Shown here in pieces: positions 1 through 8,485 of a stretch of DNA of 40,541 bases; positions within the stretch are counted from its first letter, which is position 1; each line of letters starts with the position of its first letter. The DNA is from Oscillibacter sp. (GTDB lineage Bacteria > Bacillota > Clostridia > Oscillospirales > Oscillospiraceae), in contig JAFXQV010000037.1 in NCBI GenBank assembly GCA_017526785.1, positions 1 through 40,541 on the forward strand, in the 5' to 3' direction. A program made the translations under genes and the position numbers. The notes under the pieces were generated by a model. That model saw only the letters and a list, made by a program, of their open reading frames with translations, was not told where the DNA came from and made no database searches.

Positions 1-2
1 AA

Positions 3-89
3 CGGGGAAACGGCATGAATAAGAGCCTGTTCCGGGGTTCAATTTTCGGCGTGATTTTGCCGATTCTCTACAGTTTCTTTCCGTCTTAA
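3..89 (+). CDS. 3' end of a possible small membrane protein (partial)
   Basis: An open frame enters from the left edge and stops with TAA at 87-89. The visible part has an internal ATG at 15 and ends in a hydrophobic run (GSIFGVILPILYSFFP), like a membrane segment followed at once by the stop. There is no clear ribosome binding site before the ATG at 15, so the frame more probably continues from outside the window. I do not recognise a family. It could also be chance open sequence. Confidence 0.3.
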   Translation, partial: RGNGMNKSLFRGSIFGVILPILYSFFPS

Positions 90-117
90 TCAAGGCTTCC
101 ATATTTTGGAAAATTCC

Positions 118-170
118 CCTACAAAAAAGTTATGCCGACTTCGCGTAGGTCGGTGTCAAGTTTTTGTAGG
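118..170. other. nested hairpin in repeat unit 1
   Basis: The outer arms CCTACAAAAA (from 118) and TTTTTGTAGG (to 170) are complementary. Inside them CCGAC (135-139) pairs with GTCGG (149-153) around a TTCGCG-containing loop. A CTTTTT run follows. It could act as a terminator for the gene ending at 89, or be a REP-like palindrome. Confidence 0.5.
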
Positions 171-307
171 ACTTTTTCCGAGCCGCCGCAAAGCGCATAT
201 TTTGCCAACGCCGCAAGGCAATTTTGGCGGGGATTCAAGGCGTATTTTTGATAGCACCACCCATTTCACGCCTATTCGTAATTTACAAAATATGGAAATT
301 AAAAAGT

Positions 308-366
308 CCTACAATTATTTTACGCCGACTTCGCGTAGTCGGTGTCAAGTTTGTGTAGGGCTTTTT
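308..366. other. nested hairpin in repeat unit 2
   Basis: CCTACA (308-313) pairs with TGTAGG (354-359), and CCGAC (325-329) pairs with GTCGG (338-342). It is preceded by AAAAAG and followed by CTTTTTT. Both arms are kept in both repeat copies although the spacer diverged, which suggests that the fold matters. Confidence 0.5.
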
Positions 367-613
367 TAGAGCCGCCGTAAAGCCATATTTTGACAGCGAC
401 GCCGCGCAATTTTCGGCGCGGATTCAAAGGGTATTTTCGAGTGCAAACGCACGTTTCGCGTCTGCTCAAAATTTCCATTATATGGAAGGTAAAAGTCCTG
501 CAATTATTTTATGTAAGCGTTTTTGCGATTTTGGATACACGCACAAAGAAAGCGCGTTTTTAAAGTTAAAAACTGTATCTTATGACTAAATTATGGAAAT
601 TCACAGATTTCTC

Positions 614-642
614 TTGCCGATGTCCGCCCCGTATGGTATACT
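614..642 (+). promoter_or_regulatory. sigma-A promoter of the esterase lipoprotein gene
   Basis: TTGCCG (614-619), a 17-bp spacer and TATACT (637-642) lie 35 bp upstream of the ATG at 677. AAGGAGGA (663-670) is the ribosome binding site. Further upstream, 511-526 carries a weak cre-like match (TGTAAGCG...) that could suggest catabolite control, but its right half does not fit. Confidence 0.75.
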
Positions 643-676
643 GAAGCCATACAGCGAAATATAAGGAGGAAACGCC

Positions 677-2074
677 ATGAAAAGAAAAACGCTGTTTCTG
701 TCGCTTGCGCTCGTGACGCTGGCGGCGCTTCTGGCGGCTTGCGGCGGCACGCAGACCGACGCCGAGCCGGAAGCCGGGGAAACGTCCGCCGAAACGCCGG
801 ACACCTACGAATGTCAGTTAATCGGCACGGTCACGGACGCCGGACAGGTCGTCAGCGCCCTGACCATCGACTTCGGCGAGGCCAAGAAGGTCACGGGCGT
901 GGACAACGACACGTTCACGGTTCACGCGACCGCTTCCACGGAGGCGTTCCGGGAGGGGACGGAACTGGAGAGCTTCGGCGATTACGACATTGACCGCGCC
1001 ATTGTCAAGGTCGAGGACGGGCAGAAGGTCACGCTTTATTTCGACGAATCGGAGGGCGCGACGCTGGCCTATACGTCCGGTTCCCGGAACTATCCCGCCG
1101 ACTTGACCTACACGGTTACGCAGAACAAGCCCGTAACGCTGACGGCGGCGGACGGCACGGTATTGCGGGAGGAATACACGGCGGAATACACATGCGACAA
1201 CTCCGTGCAGGACGCGGAGACCGCGAAATTTGAATCCGTCATCGTCCCCGGCGGAGTCAACTATCAGTTTTACGACGCGGGCGCGGACAAGCTGGTTGTC
1301 TGGTTCCACGGCAACGGGGAAGGCGACCTGTTGCAGTCCGGCAACAACGTCGCGCAGATGTTGGCGAATCGCGGCACCGTGGCATGGGCGTCGGACGAGT
1401 TCCAGACGATTTTAGGCGGCGCGTCCGTGATGGCGTTCCAAGCCCCCGATACGTGGTACTACGCGCAGAAGGACGGGCTTCTGGACAAGGTCGCCGATGA
1501 AATCAACGCCGTGATTGCGGAAAGTAGCATTAACCCGGCGAAAGTTCTGGTTTCCGGTTGTTCGGCGGGCGGCTACATGACAACGCGCATGATTATCGCC
1601 CACCCGGAACTGTTTCAGGCGGCGATGATTAGCTGTCCGGCCTACGACGTGGCGTCGGACAGGGGCGGCGAGACCCCCACGGATGAGGAATTGCAGGCCG
1701 TCAAAGCCTCTGGCGTCGCCGTGTGGCTCGTGCAGGGCGAGACGGACAGCGTGGTAGCCACCGACGCCTGCTCCAAGCGCCTGTTTGACATTCTGGCGGA
1801 CGGCGACACGCTGACGGAAACCGCCGTCAAGCAGGAACTGCCGGAAAATTCCGATTTCACCACGTATGAAACCGCCGACGGCAAATATAAGCTGTCCCTC
1901 TACGACACCACGGACGAGGACAAGTTACGCTTCGCGGAGGACTACGACCAAGACGGCGTTTTCAGTGAAGTGCAGTACAGCAGTCACTGGTCGTGGATTT
2001 ACACGTTAAAGAATAACCCGCAGTCGGCGGACGGCACGCATATCGTAAACTGGGCGGCCGGATTTGTAAGTTAA
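677..2074 (+). CDS. secreted lipoprotein esterase, alpha/beta-hydrolase fold
   Basis: A predicted lipid-anchored, extracytoplasmic serine hydrolase of 465 aa. Residues 1-21 are a lipoprotein signal peptide with lipobox LAAC (Cys22). Residues ~45-165 look like the beta-rich Ig-like N-terminal domain found on some bacterial esterases. The rest is an alpha/beta hydrolase: nucleophile elbow GCSAGG with Ser296, probable acid Asp357 (GETDS) and His437 (SSHWSW), in canonical order. The motif VVWFHGNGEG (~residues 208-217) would supply the oxyanion-hole segment. The relatives I have in mind are feruloyl/acetyl esterase- and prolyl-oligopeptidase-like hydrolases; the substrate cannot be read from sequence. 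The start is fixed by a strong ribosome binding site and promoter. It stands alone, with a 204-bp gap to glf. Confidence 0.85.
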   Translation: MKRKTLFLSLALVTLAALLAACGGTQTDAEPEAGETSAETPDTYECQLIGTVTDAGQVVSALTIDFGEAKKVTGVDNDTFTVHATASTEAFREGTELESFGDYDIDRAIVKVEDGQKVTLYFDESEGATLAYTSGSRNYPADLTYTVTQNKPVTLTAADGTVLREEYTAEYTCDNSVQDAETAKFESVIVPGGVNYQFYDAGADKLVVWFHGNGEGDLLQSGNNVAQMLANRGTVAWASDEFQTILGGASVMAFQAPDTWYYAQKDGLLDKVADEINAVIAESSINPAKVLVSGCSAGGYMTTRMIIAHPELFQAAMISCPAYDVASDRGGETPTDEELQAVKASGVAVWLVQGETDSVVATDACSKRLFDILADGDTLTETAVKQELPENSDFTTYETADGKYKLSLYDTTDEDKLRFAEDYDQDGVFSEVQYSSHWSWIYTLKNNPQSADGTHIVNWAAGFVS

Positions 2075-2204
2075 TACGGTACCGCAACCGGGTCACAAGG
2101 GCGTTTTGGCGGACAATATTGTTTCGGCACATTGCGGAGGGGACACTTTCTGAAAATGTCGTTCATGGAGGAACTTTTGTCTCTGACACTCAAAACGGGA
2201 AAAT

Positions 2205-2226
2205 ACCCACGACTTGCGCCGTGGGT
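2205..2226 (+). other. hairpin in the glf leader
   Basis: ACCCACG (2205-2211) pairs perfectly with CGTGGGT (2220-2226). There is no T-run, so it is not a standard terminator. It lies about 50 bp before the glf start and may affect leader folding. The rest of the gap 2075-2278 shows no clear promoter. Confidence 0.35.
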
Positions 2227-2278
2227 GTGCCGCAGGCGAAACATGGAATATGATATTTTTGGAAAGGATAACTATCAT

Positions 2279-3391
2279 ATGTACGATTATCTCATTGTGG
2301 GCGCGGGACTGTACGGGGCGGTATTCGCGCGCGAGGCCGCCGACAGCGGAAAGAGCGTCCTTGTCGTTGACAGGCGCCCCCACATCGCCGGGAACGTCTA
2401 CACGGAACAGGTCGAGGGTATCCACGTCCACAAGTACGGCGCGCATATCTTCCACACCAACAACAAAACTGTGTGGGATTACGTCAACCGTTTCGCAGTG
2501 TTCAACCGCTTCACCAACTCGCCCGTGGCGAACTACAAAGGAAAACTGTACTCCCTGCCGTTCAACATGTACACGTTCAATCAGATGTGGGGCGTCGTGA
2601 CGCCCGCCGAGGCCGCCGCCAAAATCGCCGAACAGCGGCGCGAAATCACCGGAGAGCCGCGCAATTTAGAGGAACAGGCCATTTCCCTTGTCGGGCGCGA
2701 CATCTACGAAACGCTTGTCCGAGGCTACACGGAAAAGCAGTGGGGGCGTGACTGCAAGGACTTGCCCGCGTTCATCATCCGGCGTCTTCCAGTGCGCCTT
2801 ACGTTTGACAACAACTACTTCAACGCGCTGTATCAGGGAATCCCCGTCGGCGGCTACACGAACTTTGTCGCCAACATGCTGGACGGTATCGAAGTCCGGC
2901 TGGACACGGATTACATGATACATCGCGGGGAGCTGTCGGAACTGGCGCGGAAAACCGTGTACACGGGGGCGATTGACGCCTATTTCGACTATTTCGCGGG
3001 CTGTCTGGAATACCGCTCTGTCCGCTTTGAGACGGAGCTACTGGACATCCCGAACTTTCAGGGAAACGCGGCCGTCAACTACACCGACCGGGAGACGCCG
3101 TGGACGCGTATCATTGAGCATAAATGGTTCGAGTTCGGGCGCGACGAGGCCGGGAACGAACTCCCGAAAACGGTTATCAGCCGGGAGTATTCGTCGGAGT
3201 GGAAGCCGGGCGACGAGCCATACTACCCCGTGAACGACGCGAAAAACGGCGCGCTGTACGCGCAGTACAAAGCGCTTGCCGATAAGGAACAGAATGTGAT
3301 ATTCGGCGGACGCTTGGGCGAGTACAAGTATTACGACATGGACCAAGTCATCGGCGCGGCGCTGGAACGCGCCCACGCGGAATTGGCATAA
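2279..3391 (+). CDS. glf: UDP-galactopyranose mutase
   Basis: A flavoenzyme that interconverts UDP-galactopyranose and UDP-galactofuranose, supplying galactofuranose for cell-surface glycans. The 370-aa product matches the family's usual length. It opens with the FAD-binding Rossmann motif VGAGLYGA (residues 7-14), followed by the family signatures KYGAHIFHT, FNRFTNSPVA, LPFNMYTF, YTEKQWG, PVGGYTNF, RIIEHKW and GGRLGEYKYYDM. I chose ATG 2279 because MYDYLIVGAG is the standard N-terminus and GGAAAGG (2261-2267) precedes it. The frame extends upstream to 2132 and an ATG at 2243 is possible, but that extension is not family-like. No glycosyltransferase genes accompany it here. Confidence 0.95.
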   Translation: MYDYLIVGAGLYGAVFAREAADSGKSVLVVDRRPHIAGNVYTEQVEGIHVHKYGAHIFHTNNKTVWDYVNRFAVFNRFTNSPVANYKGKLYSLPFNMYTFNQMWGVVTPAEAAAKIAEQRREITGEPRNLEEQAISLVGRDIYETLVRGYTEKQWGRDCKDLPAFIIRRLPVRLTFDNNYFNALYQGIPVGGYTNFVANMLDGIEVRLDTDYMIHRGELSELARKTVYTGAIDAYFDYFAGCLEYRSVRFETELLDIPNFQGNAAVNYTDRETPWTRIIEHKWFEFGRDEAGNELPKTVISREYSSEWKPGDEPYYPVNDAKNGALYAQYKALADKEQNVIFGGRLGEYKYYDMDQVIGAALERAHAELA

Positions 3392-3396
3392 GATTT

Positions 3397-3421
3397 CCCC
3401 CGGCGGAACTTCCGCCGGGGG
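3397..3421. terminator. bidirectional terminator between convergent genes
   Basis: CCCCCGGCGGAA (3397-3408) is the perfect complement of TTCCGCCGGGGG (3410-3421). The 12-bp GC-rich stem lies six bases after the glf stop and nine bases before the stop of the convergent hydrolase gene. Confidence 0.85.
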
Positions 3422-3429
3422 ATTGCCTG

Positions 3430-4065
3430 TCAGCCTTCTTGAGTTTTGGACGGTTCCACGTATTCGGGAACATAGACGCCGGACGGCATGTCTTTCGTGA
3501 TTTCCAAGGAGTTGCCGTGCAGTCTGTGGATGGAGGCGAACGGCCAGAGTTTCAGGAAGGATTCCACGTCGGCGAGATTGGGCATGCCGTAGGGCGGGTG
3601 GTAGTAGTGCATGGGTATCACGCAACGCGGACGGAGCGCCATACAGGCGGATTTCGCGCCCATGGCGTCAATCGTGTAATGGCCGCCCACGGGAATGAGC
3701 ATGACCGTCAGCGGGCCGATTTCCTGAACCTGTTCCAGCGTCAGATGGTGTCCCAAGTCGCCCATATGGGCAATCGTGATATCGTCGGCGCTGAAAACGT
3801 GGATAGCGTTTTCTCCGCGTTCGGCTCCCTCTTTGTCGTCGTGGAAGGTGCGAACCGTCCGGACGGCGAACGGGTTTCGCCAGCCTTTCCGGGGCGTGAC
3901 AACGTCCGTGGCGTTATGGTCGGAGTGCGCGTGGCTGCAGTAGACGCAGTCGGCCTTTAGGCGCAGGGGCGGATAGCCCGGCACGTCCTTGTAGGGGTCT
4001 ATGACGAGCTTGTAGGAATCGTGCTCCAGCATAAAGCAGGAATGCCCTAACCATGTCAGTTTCAA
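3430..4065 (-). CDS. metal-dependent hydrolase, metallo-beta-lactamase fold (UPF0173/UlaG-like)
   Basis: A 211-aa cytosolic hydrolase. The zinc-binding signature HAHSDH is at residues 45-50, with further metal ligands in MGDLGHH and GGHYTID, and CVIPMHYYHPP near the C-terminus. The N-terminus LTWLGHSCFMLE is typical of the UPF0173/YtkL branch related to L-ascorbate-6-phosphate lactonase UlaG. The true substrate is unknown. The start is TTG at 4065, spaced seven bases from GGAGGAGG. The promoter is not obvious, and the short gap (40 bp) to the DUF4349 gene upstream suggests co-transcription. Confidence 0.85.
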   Translation of the reverse strand: MKLTWLGHSCFMLEHDSYKLVIDPYKDVPGYPPLRLKADCVYCSHAHSDHNATDVVTPRKGWRNPFAVRTVRTFHDDKEGAERGENAIHVFSADDITIAHMGDLGHHLTLEQVQEIGPLTVMLIPVGGHYTIDAMGAKSACMALRPRCVIPMHYYHPPYGMPNLADVESFLKLWPFASIHRLHGNSLEITKDMPSGVYVPEYVEPSKTQEG

Positions 4066-4105
4066 AATATTTCCTCCTCCACATATGCCCGGTCAGTGCC
4101 GGGTG

Positions 4106-5197
4106 TTATTTCTGTTCCGGGGTGTTTTGCTCTTTCATCGGGGGTTCCGGATTCCCCGTGACAGGCTCTTTGGGTTGCTTCTCCTGCTTTTTCAGGCCGA
4201 TTCCGATTTTAGGAAGATGTACCGGACGCGGCGCGCCTCCCTGACGCTTTTCGCGGCGGCGGCGGTTGATTTTCACGACGATGACTACGATAATCGCAAT
4301 CAGCGCCAGCCACGGCCAACTGTACGCGAGCGACACCGTGATATCTTCCAGCCATTCGGCGAAGTCGGTCAGCCCCTCCACGAACGCGGACGCCAGCAGA
4401 CTGCCGTAGCTTTTCGGCGTCTCCGGGACGTTGGAGAAGCGGTAGACTTCCTCTAACGATACTTGGATGGTGGAGTAGTCCACCTGATTGTCGTAGTGGC
4501 GGAGGGTGCCGGAGAGGTCGTCAATGGCCTGTTCGGTCTCGGAAATGGCGGACTGTATCGTGATAATGTCCTCCATGCTGGTGGCCTTCTCCAAGAGCGC
4601 CTGAAGGCGCTGTAACTTGATATTCTGCGTTTTGAGGCGTCCGGCGGTGTCGTAGTAGCGCTCGCTGATGTCCTGCTGACTGATGTGGTGGCGGGTCTCG
4701 TGACAAAGTTTGCTGGCTTGGTCGAGGAACGTCTGGAAGTTGTTGACGGGTACGCGAATCGTGTAGTTCGCCCAGCGGCCACTCTCGCCGCGTTCGCCGG
4801 ATGTGCTGTCGGCGAAGTAGCCGCCCAGACGGTTCGTCAAGTCGGCTAAGGCGTCGGCGGTCTCCTGAAAGGTCGTGGTCTCCATGGTCAGTTCCGCCGT
4901 ACGAATCAGCTTTTGGGGACGCGCCTCCGTCGACGGCGACGGCGTGGGGCCGATGGCTTCCGGCGCGGCGGCGGATTTCGCGTTGTCTATGATGGTTCCC
5001 GCGACGTGGTACCCGTAATCGTTCCCGCCGTAGTAGGAATCGTAGTCGTCGGCCTCCCACATGGGTTCCTCCATGGGCATGGCCTCGTCGTAACTCCGCG
5101 AAGCGGCGTAGTTGCCGCCACTGGAACCGCCGCAGGCCGTCAGCGCCGTCAGCAGAAGCAGTACCGCGAACACAAGCGCGGCAAATTTCCGTTTCAT
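4106..5197 (-). CDS. DUF4349 lipoprotein with C-terminal membrane anchor
   Basis: A 363-aa envelope protein. The lipobox LTAC puts the lipidated Cys at residue 22. An acidic, Tyr/Ser/Pro-rich linker (to ~100) leads into a DUF4349 domain (RTAELTMETTTFQETADALADL, then LGGYFADS, TIRVPVNNF and a helical/coiled-coil section with LKTQNIKLQRLQALL). A transmembrane helix follows (WPWLALIAIIVVIVV), then a basic cytoplasmic tail. It is thus held at both ends, by lipid and by helix. I chose ATG 5197 because the lipoprotein signal begins there behind AAGGGGGA; an upstream in-frame extension to 5281 would add a non-signal basic segment. The function of DUF4349 is unknown to me. Confidence 0.85.
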   Translation of the reverse strand: MKRKFAALVFAVLLLLTALTACGGSSGGNYAASRSYDEAMPMEEPMWEADDYDSYYGGNDYGYHVAGTIIDNAKSAAAPEAIGPTPSPSTEARPQKLIRTAELTMETTTFQETADALADLTNRLGGYFADSTSGERGESGRWANYTIRVPVNNFQTFLDQASKLCHETRHHISQQDISERYYDTAGRLKTQNIKLQRLQALLEKATSMEDIITIQSAISETEQAIDDLSGTLRHYDNQVDYSTIQVSLEEVYRFSNVPETPKSYGSLLASAFVEGLTDFAEWLEDITVSLAYSWPWLALIAIIVVIVVKINRRRREKRQGGAPRPVHLPKIGIGLKKQEKQPKEPVTGNPEPPMKEQNTPEQK

Positions 5198-5277
5198 TGG
5201 TATTCCCCCTTTTCGCTTGCGGCGTGGCCGCGTTTGTCTGTTAGACGGAATTTCACGGAAAAAGTTCCGCTTTCCTG

Positions 5278-5874
5278 TCACGTCTCCCCGGCGCAGTGTT
5301 CCAAGAGATACGCCGTCAAGGCGTCTTTGCCGTCGCCCTTCTCGGCCGAAAAGGGAATCAAGGTATCCGCGTCGCGCAGTTGCAGCGTGTCCCGGATGAG
5401 TGTCAACGCGGGTTCGATTTCGCGTTTTTTGAGCTTGTCCAGCTTATTGGCCGCCACGGCGACCGGACAGCCGCTTTCGCGGAACCACCGGAACATGGTC
5501 ACGTCGTCGGCGGTGGGCTTGTGGCGGATGTCGACTATCAGGACGCCCGCCGCGATGCGTGACCCCTCGCGCCCGAAAAACTGCTCCATGAGGTTCGCCC
5601 AGCGGGCTTTCTCGTCCTTGGGGACTTTCGCGTAGCCGTAGCCCGGCAAATCGACCAAGTACAGCTTTTCGTCGACGAAAAAGTAATTTATCTGGCGCGT
5701 CTTGCCGGGGGACGCCCCCACGCGGGCAAGGTTTTTCCGCCCGGTCAGGCGGTTGATGACCGACGATTTCCCCACGTTCGAGCGTCCCGCGAATACCGCT
5801 TTGGGGAACGGGTCGCGCAGAAACTGTTCCGGCGACCCGGCGGAACGGACGTATTCCGCTGATTGAAACTGCAT
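5278..5874 (-). CDS. engB: ribosome biogenesis GTPase EngB/YsxC
   Basis: An essential TrmE-Era-Obg family GTPase needed for 50S subunit assembly. All G motifs are present: G1 GRSNVGKSS (residues 30-38), G2 within SPGKTRQ, G3 DLPGYG, G4 NKLDK and G5 SAEKG. The 198-aa length is normal. I place the start at ATG 5874 (MQFQSAEYV), seven bases after AAAGGA. A GTG at 5895 is also in frame, but it lies inside a direct repeat and has no ribosome binding site. It is the last gene of the tig-clpP-clpX-lon-engB cluster; its gap to lon is 46 bp. Confidence 0.95.
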   Translation of the reverse strand: MQFQSAEYVRSAGSPEQFLRDPFPKAVFAGRSNVGKSSVINRLTGRKNLARVGASPGKTRQINYFFVDEKLYLVDLPGYGYAKVPKDEKARWANLMEQFFGREGSRIAAGVLIVDIRHKPTADDVTMFRWFRESGCPVAVAANKLDKLKKREIEPALTLIRDTLQLRDADTLIPFSAEKGDGKDALTAYLLEHCAGET

Positions 5875-5891
5875 AACGGCGTCCTTTCTCT

Positions 5892-5937
5892 TCACGCTGA
5901 CGGCGCGTTACTGTACTTTGTCACGCTGACGGCGCGT
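5892..5937. repeat. 17-bp direct repeat spanning the lon stop codon
   Basis: TCACGCTGACGGCGCGT occurs at 5892-5908 and again at 5921-5937, a 29-bp period. The right copy contains the lon TGA (5923-5921 on the minus strand); the left copy lies in the leader of engB. This looks like a recent tandem duplication of the lon 3' end. Confidence 0.9.
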
Positions 5938-8377
5938 CTTTGGGACGCCGTACTTTTCGGCGCGTTTTCGGCATGCCGCCGACGCCCGAGAGCGATTCCG
6001 TGTCCGTGAGCGTCTCGCGCAGAGGCTCCGACGACGGACACAGCGCCGCCGCAAACACTTCGTCGACCGTCTCCACGGGGATGAACTGCAACGCCGCCCT
6101 TACGGTCTGGTCGATGTCCTCTAAATCCCGTACGTTGTCCTTGGGAATCAGCACCGTATGAATACCACAGCGTTTCGCGGCCATGGTCTTTTCTTTGAGG
6201 CCGCCGATGGGCAGGACGCGCCCGCGAAGCGTGACCTCTCCCGTCATGGCGATTCCGGCGCGGATACGCTGTCCCGTCAGCGCCGACAGCATGGCCGTTG
6301 TCACGGCGATTCCGGCCGACGGGCCGTCTTTCGGTACCGCGCCCTCCGGGAAGTGTACGTGGATGTCCTTGTTTTTGTAAAACTCCGCGTCAATGCCCAG
6401 CATGGCGGCGCGGCTCCGCAGACAGCTAAGCGCCGCCGACGCGGACTCCTTCATCACGTCGCCCAGATTGCCCGTCAGTTCCAATTTCCCGCCGCCCTCC
6501 ATGACGTTGACTTCCACTTCCAGAATCTCGCCGCCGGTCTCCGTCCACGCAAGGCCGTTCACGACGCCGATTTCCTCGCGGTCGGTACGCAGGGGCGGCG
6601 GATAGGGCTGGCAGTCCAGCAGTTTGGGCAGGTCGCTCTCCGCGACGACGAACCGCTTTGCGTCGCCCTGTAACAGATACATATCGGCCTTGCGGCAGAG
6701 CGCGGCCAAGCGCCGCTCTAATTGCCGTACGCCCGATTCCCGCGTGTAGTCGCGTATCACGGCGCGGATTACGTCGTCACCGACGCGGAGCATACTCTTT
6801 TTCAAACCGTGTTCGGCAAGCTGTTTCGGGAGTAAGTGCAGACGCGCAATTTGCAGCTTCTCCTCGTCCGTGTAACTCGATAACTGGATGACTTCCATAC
6901 GGTCAAGCAGGGGACGCGGAATCGTCTCCGTAGTGTTGGCCGTGGTGATGAACATCACATGACTGAGGTCGACGGGGATTTCAAGAAAGTGGTCGCGGAA
7001 CGCGTGATTTTGTTCGCTGTCCAGCGCCTCCAGAAGCGCGGAGGCGGGGTCTCCGTGATAATCGTTGCCTACTTTGTCGATTTCGTCCAGCAGAAGCAGG
7101 GGGTTCATAGAGCCGCCGCGCGTGATGGCCTCGATAATGCGGCCGGGCATGGCGCCTATGTAGGTTTTGCGGTGTCCGCGGATGTCGGCCTCGTCGCGGA
7201 CTCCGCCCAGCGACAGCCGCGCCAGCTTCCGGTTCAAGGCCTTCGCCACGGAAATGGCAATCGACGTTTTCCCGACGCCGGGCGGCCCCACCAGACACAG
7301 AATTTGCCCCTTGCTTGCGGGGTTCATCTGCCGCACGGCGATGGTCTCCAAAATGCGCTCCTTGACCTTTTCCAGCCCGAAATGGTCGCGTTCCAGCGTT
7401 TTCCGGGCGATATCCACGCTGACGCGCTCTTTCGTTTCGGTGTTCCACGGCACGTCGAGACAGGTTTCCAGATAGTTGTGGATGACGGACGCCTCCGCGC
7501 TCCCGTAGGACTGCCGGGAGAGTTTCTGTAACTCCTTCATGAGGTGAGTTTCCGATTCCTCGTCCAGCCCCAGCGCAAGAATTTTCTCCCGGTAGGCCTC
7601 GATTTCCTCCTCCTCGTCGCCACCTTCGCCGAGTTCGTGTTGCAGGACGCGGATTTGTGTCCGAAGTATCTGCTCACGGTGGTTCCGCGCCAGACTTTCC
7701 CGTACTTTCTGTTCCATTTCGCGCTCGAAGCCCAGCACGTTGCATTCCCGCGCCAGAATCGAGTTCAGACGCCGCAGGCGCGGGAACGGCGACATTTCCT
7801 CCAACACGCTTTGCTTGTCGGAATGCCGCATAGGGAGATTTTGCGCGATAAAGTCCGCTAAATAACCGGGGTCTTTACAGTCCATAATGGTGTTGGCGAT
7901 TTCCTCCGGGATGTTCCCGGACAGTTCCGCGTACTGCGCGAACAGGCTCATAGTCTGCCGAAGCAGTGCCTCCGTGCGGGGACTTTGCCGAAATGTCTCC
8001 GACACGGGCGGCTCGGGGAGTTCCTCGACGTTAGCCTGCAGAAACGGCTCCGACTGCCACAGACGCCGCAGACGCGCCCGGCACCGCCCCTCAATCATGA
8101 CGCGTACGGCGACGGGCGACAGGCGTAAAACTTGGCTGACGTGCGCCAACGTGCCGATTTCGTAGAGTTCCTTTTCTCCGGGGACTTCCACCCCGATTTC
8201 CCTTTGTGTGACTAAAAATATGGTCTGGTCGGTCTCCATGGCGCGTTCGAGCGCCGCCACGGAGATTCGACGCTCCATGTCAAATGTCAAGTTCATATGC
8301 GGGAAGACGGTCAATCCCCGCATGGCCAAAACCGGGACATTCCAAGTTGCCGATTCTACCGCTTCCATAGGCTTCAC
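5921..8377 (-). CDS. lon: ATP-dependent Lon protease
   Basis: An 818-aa AAA+ serine protease that degrades misfolded and regulatory proteins in the cytosol. Order of domains: N-terminal substrate-binding LON domain (~12-210), coiled coil (~215-310), AAA+ module with Walker A GPPGVGKT (364-371) and Walker B LLLLDEIDK, and a protease domain with the Ser687/Lys730 dyad (PKDGPSAG; GGLKEK). I chose the GTG start at 8377, just behind GGAAAGGA; ATG three codons later is an alternative. The C-terminus is Arg/Lys-rich (RRKVRRPK). It follows clpX by 108 bp and precedes engB, the order seen in many Clostridia and Bacilli. Confidence 0.95.
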   Translation of the reverse strand: MKPMEAVESATWNVPVLAMRGLTVFPHMNLTFDMERRISVAALERAMETDQTIFLVTQREIGVEVPGEKELYEIGTLAHVSQVLRLSPVAVRVMIEGRCRARLRRLWQSEPFLQANVEELPEPPVSETFRQSPRTEALLRQTMSLFAQYAELSGNIPEEIANTIMDCKDPGYLADFIAQNLPMRHSDKQSVLEEMSPFPRLRRLNSILARECNVLGFEREMEQKVRESLARNHREQILRTQIRVLQHELGEGGDEEEEIEAYREKILALGLDEESETHLMKELQKLSRQSYGSAEASVIHNYLETCLDVPWNTETKERVSVDIARKTLERDHFGLEKVKERILETIAVRQMNPASKGQILCLVGPPGVGKTSIAISVAKALNRKLARLSLGGVRDEADIRGHRKTYIGAMPGRIIEAITRGGSMNPLLLLDEIDKVGNDYHGDPASALLEALDSEQNHAFRDHFLEIPVDLSHVMFITTANTTETIPRPLLDRMEVIQLSSYTDEEKLQIARLHLLPKQLAEHGLKKSMLRVGDDVIRAVIRDYTRESGVRQLERRLAALCRKADMYLLQGDAKRFVVAESDLPKLLDCQPYPPPLRTDREEIGVVNGLAWTETGGEILEVEVNVMEGGGKLELTGNLGDVMKESASAALSCLRSRAAMLGIDAEFYKNKDIHVHFPEGAVPKDGPSAGIAVTTAMLSALTGQRIRAGIAMTGEVTLRGRVLPIGGLKEKTMAAKRCGIHTVLIPKDNVRDLEDIDQTVRAALQFIPVETVDEVFAAALCPSSEPLRETLTDTESLSGVGGMPKTRRKVRRPKDAPSA

Positions 8378-8485
8378 TCAATCCTTTCCGTCGCTTCCGT
8401 TACACGGTAAGCGCGCTGTCATGATAGATACGCCATACTGAAAACCGCCGAATGTCCGCTTGCCCGGCTCCGGCGGGCGTCCGGC

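Larger units (their letters stand above)
101..516. repeat. ~190-bp tandem repeat, two copies plus a partial third
   Basis: Unit 1 covers about 101-285, unit 2 about 286-477 and a truncated unit 3 about 478-516. The anchor GCCGACTTCGCGTA recurs at 134 and 324, exactly 190 bp apart. Matching blocks follow in the same order: GTGTCAAGTTT, TGTAGG, GAGCCGCCG, CATATTTTG and GGATTCAA. The copies differ by many substitutions and short indels, so the duplication is old. No coding potential is convincing. This and its flanks fill the gene-free stretch 90-676. Confidence 0.75.

Noticed and set aside
106-369. 87-aa open frame across the tandem repeats
   Set aside because: It has no ribosome binding site or conserved motif, and the repeated RCQV.VGLF segments simply reflect the DNA repeat.
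101-516. Possible CRISPR array
   Set aside because: Units are ~190 bp with diverged internal sequence, without short identical repeats and unique spacers, and no cas gene is nearby.
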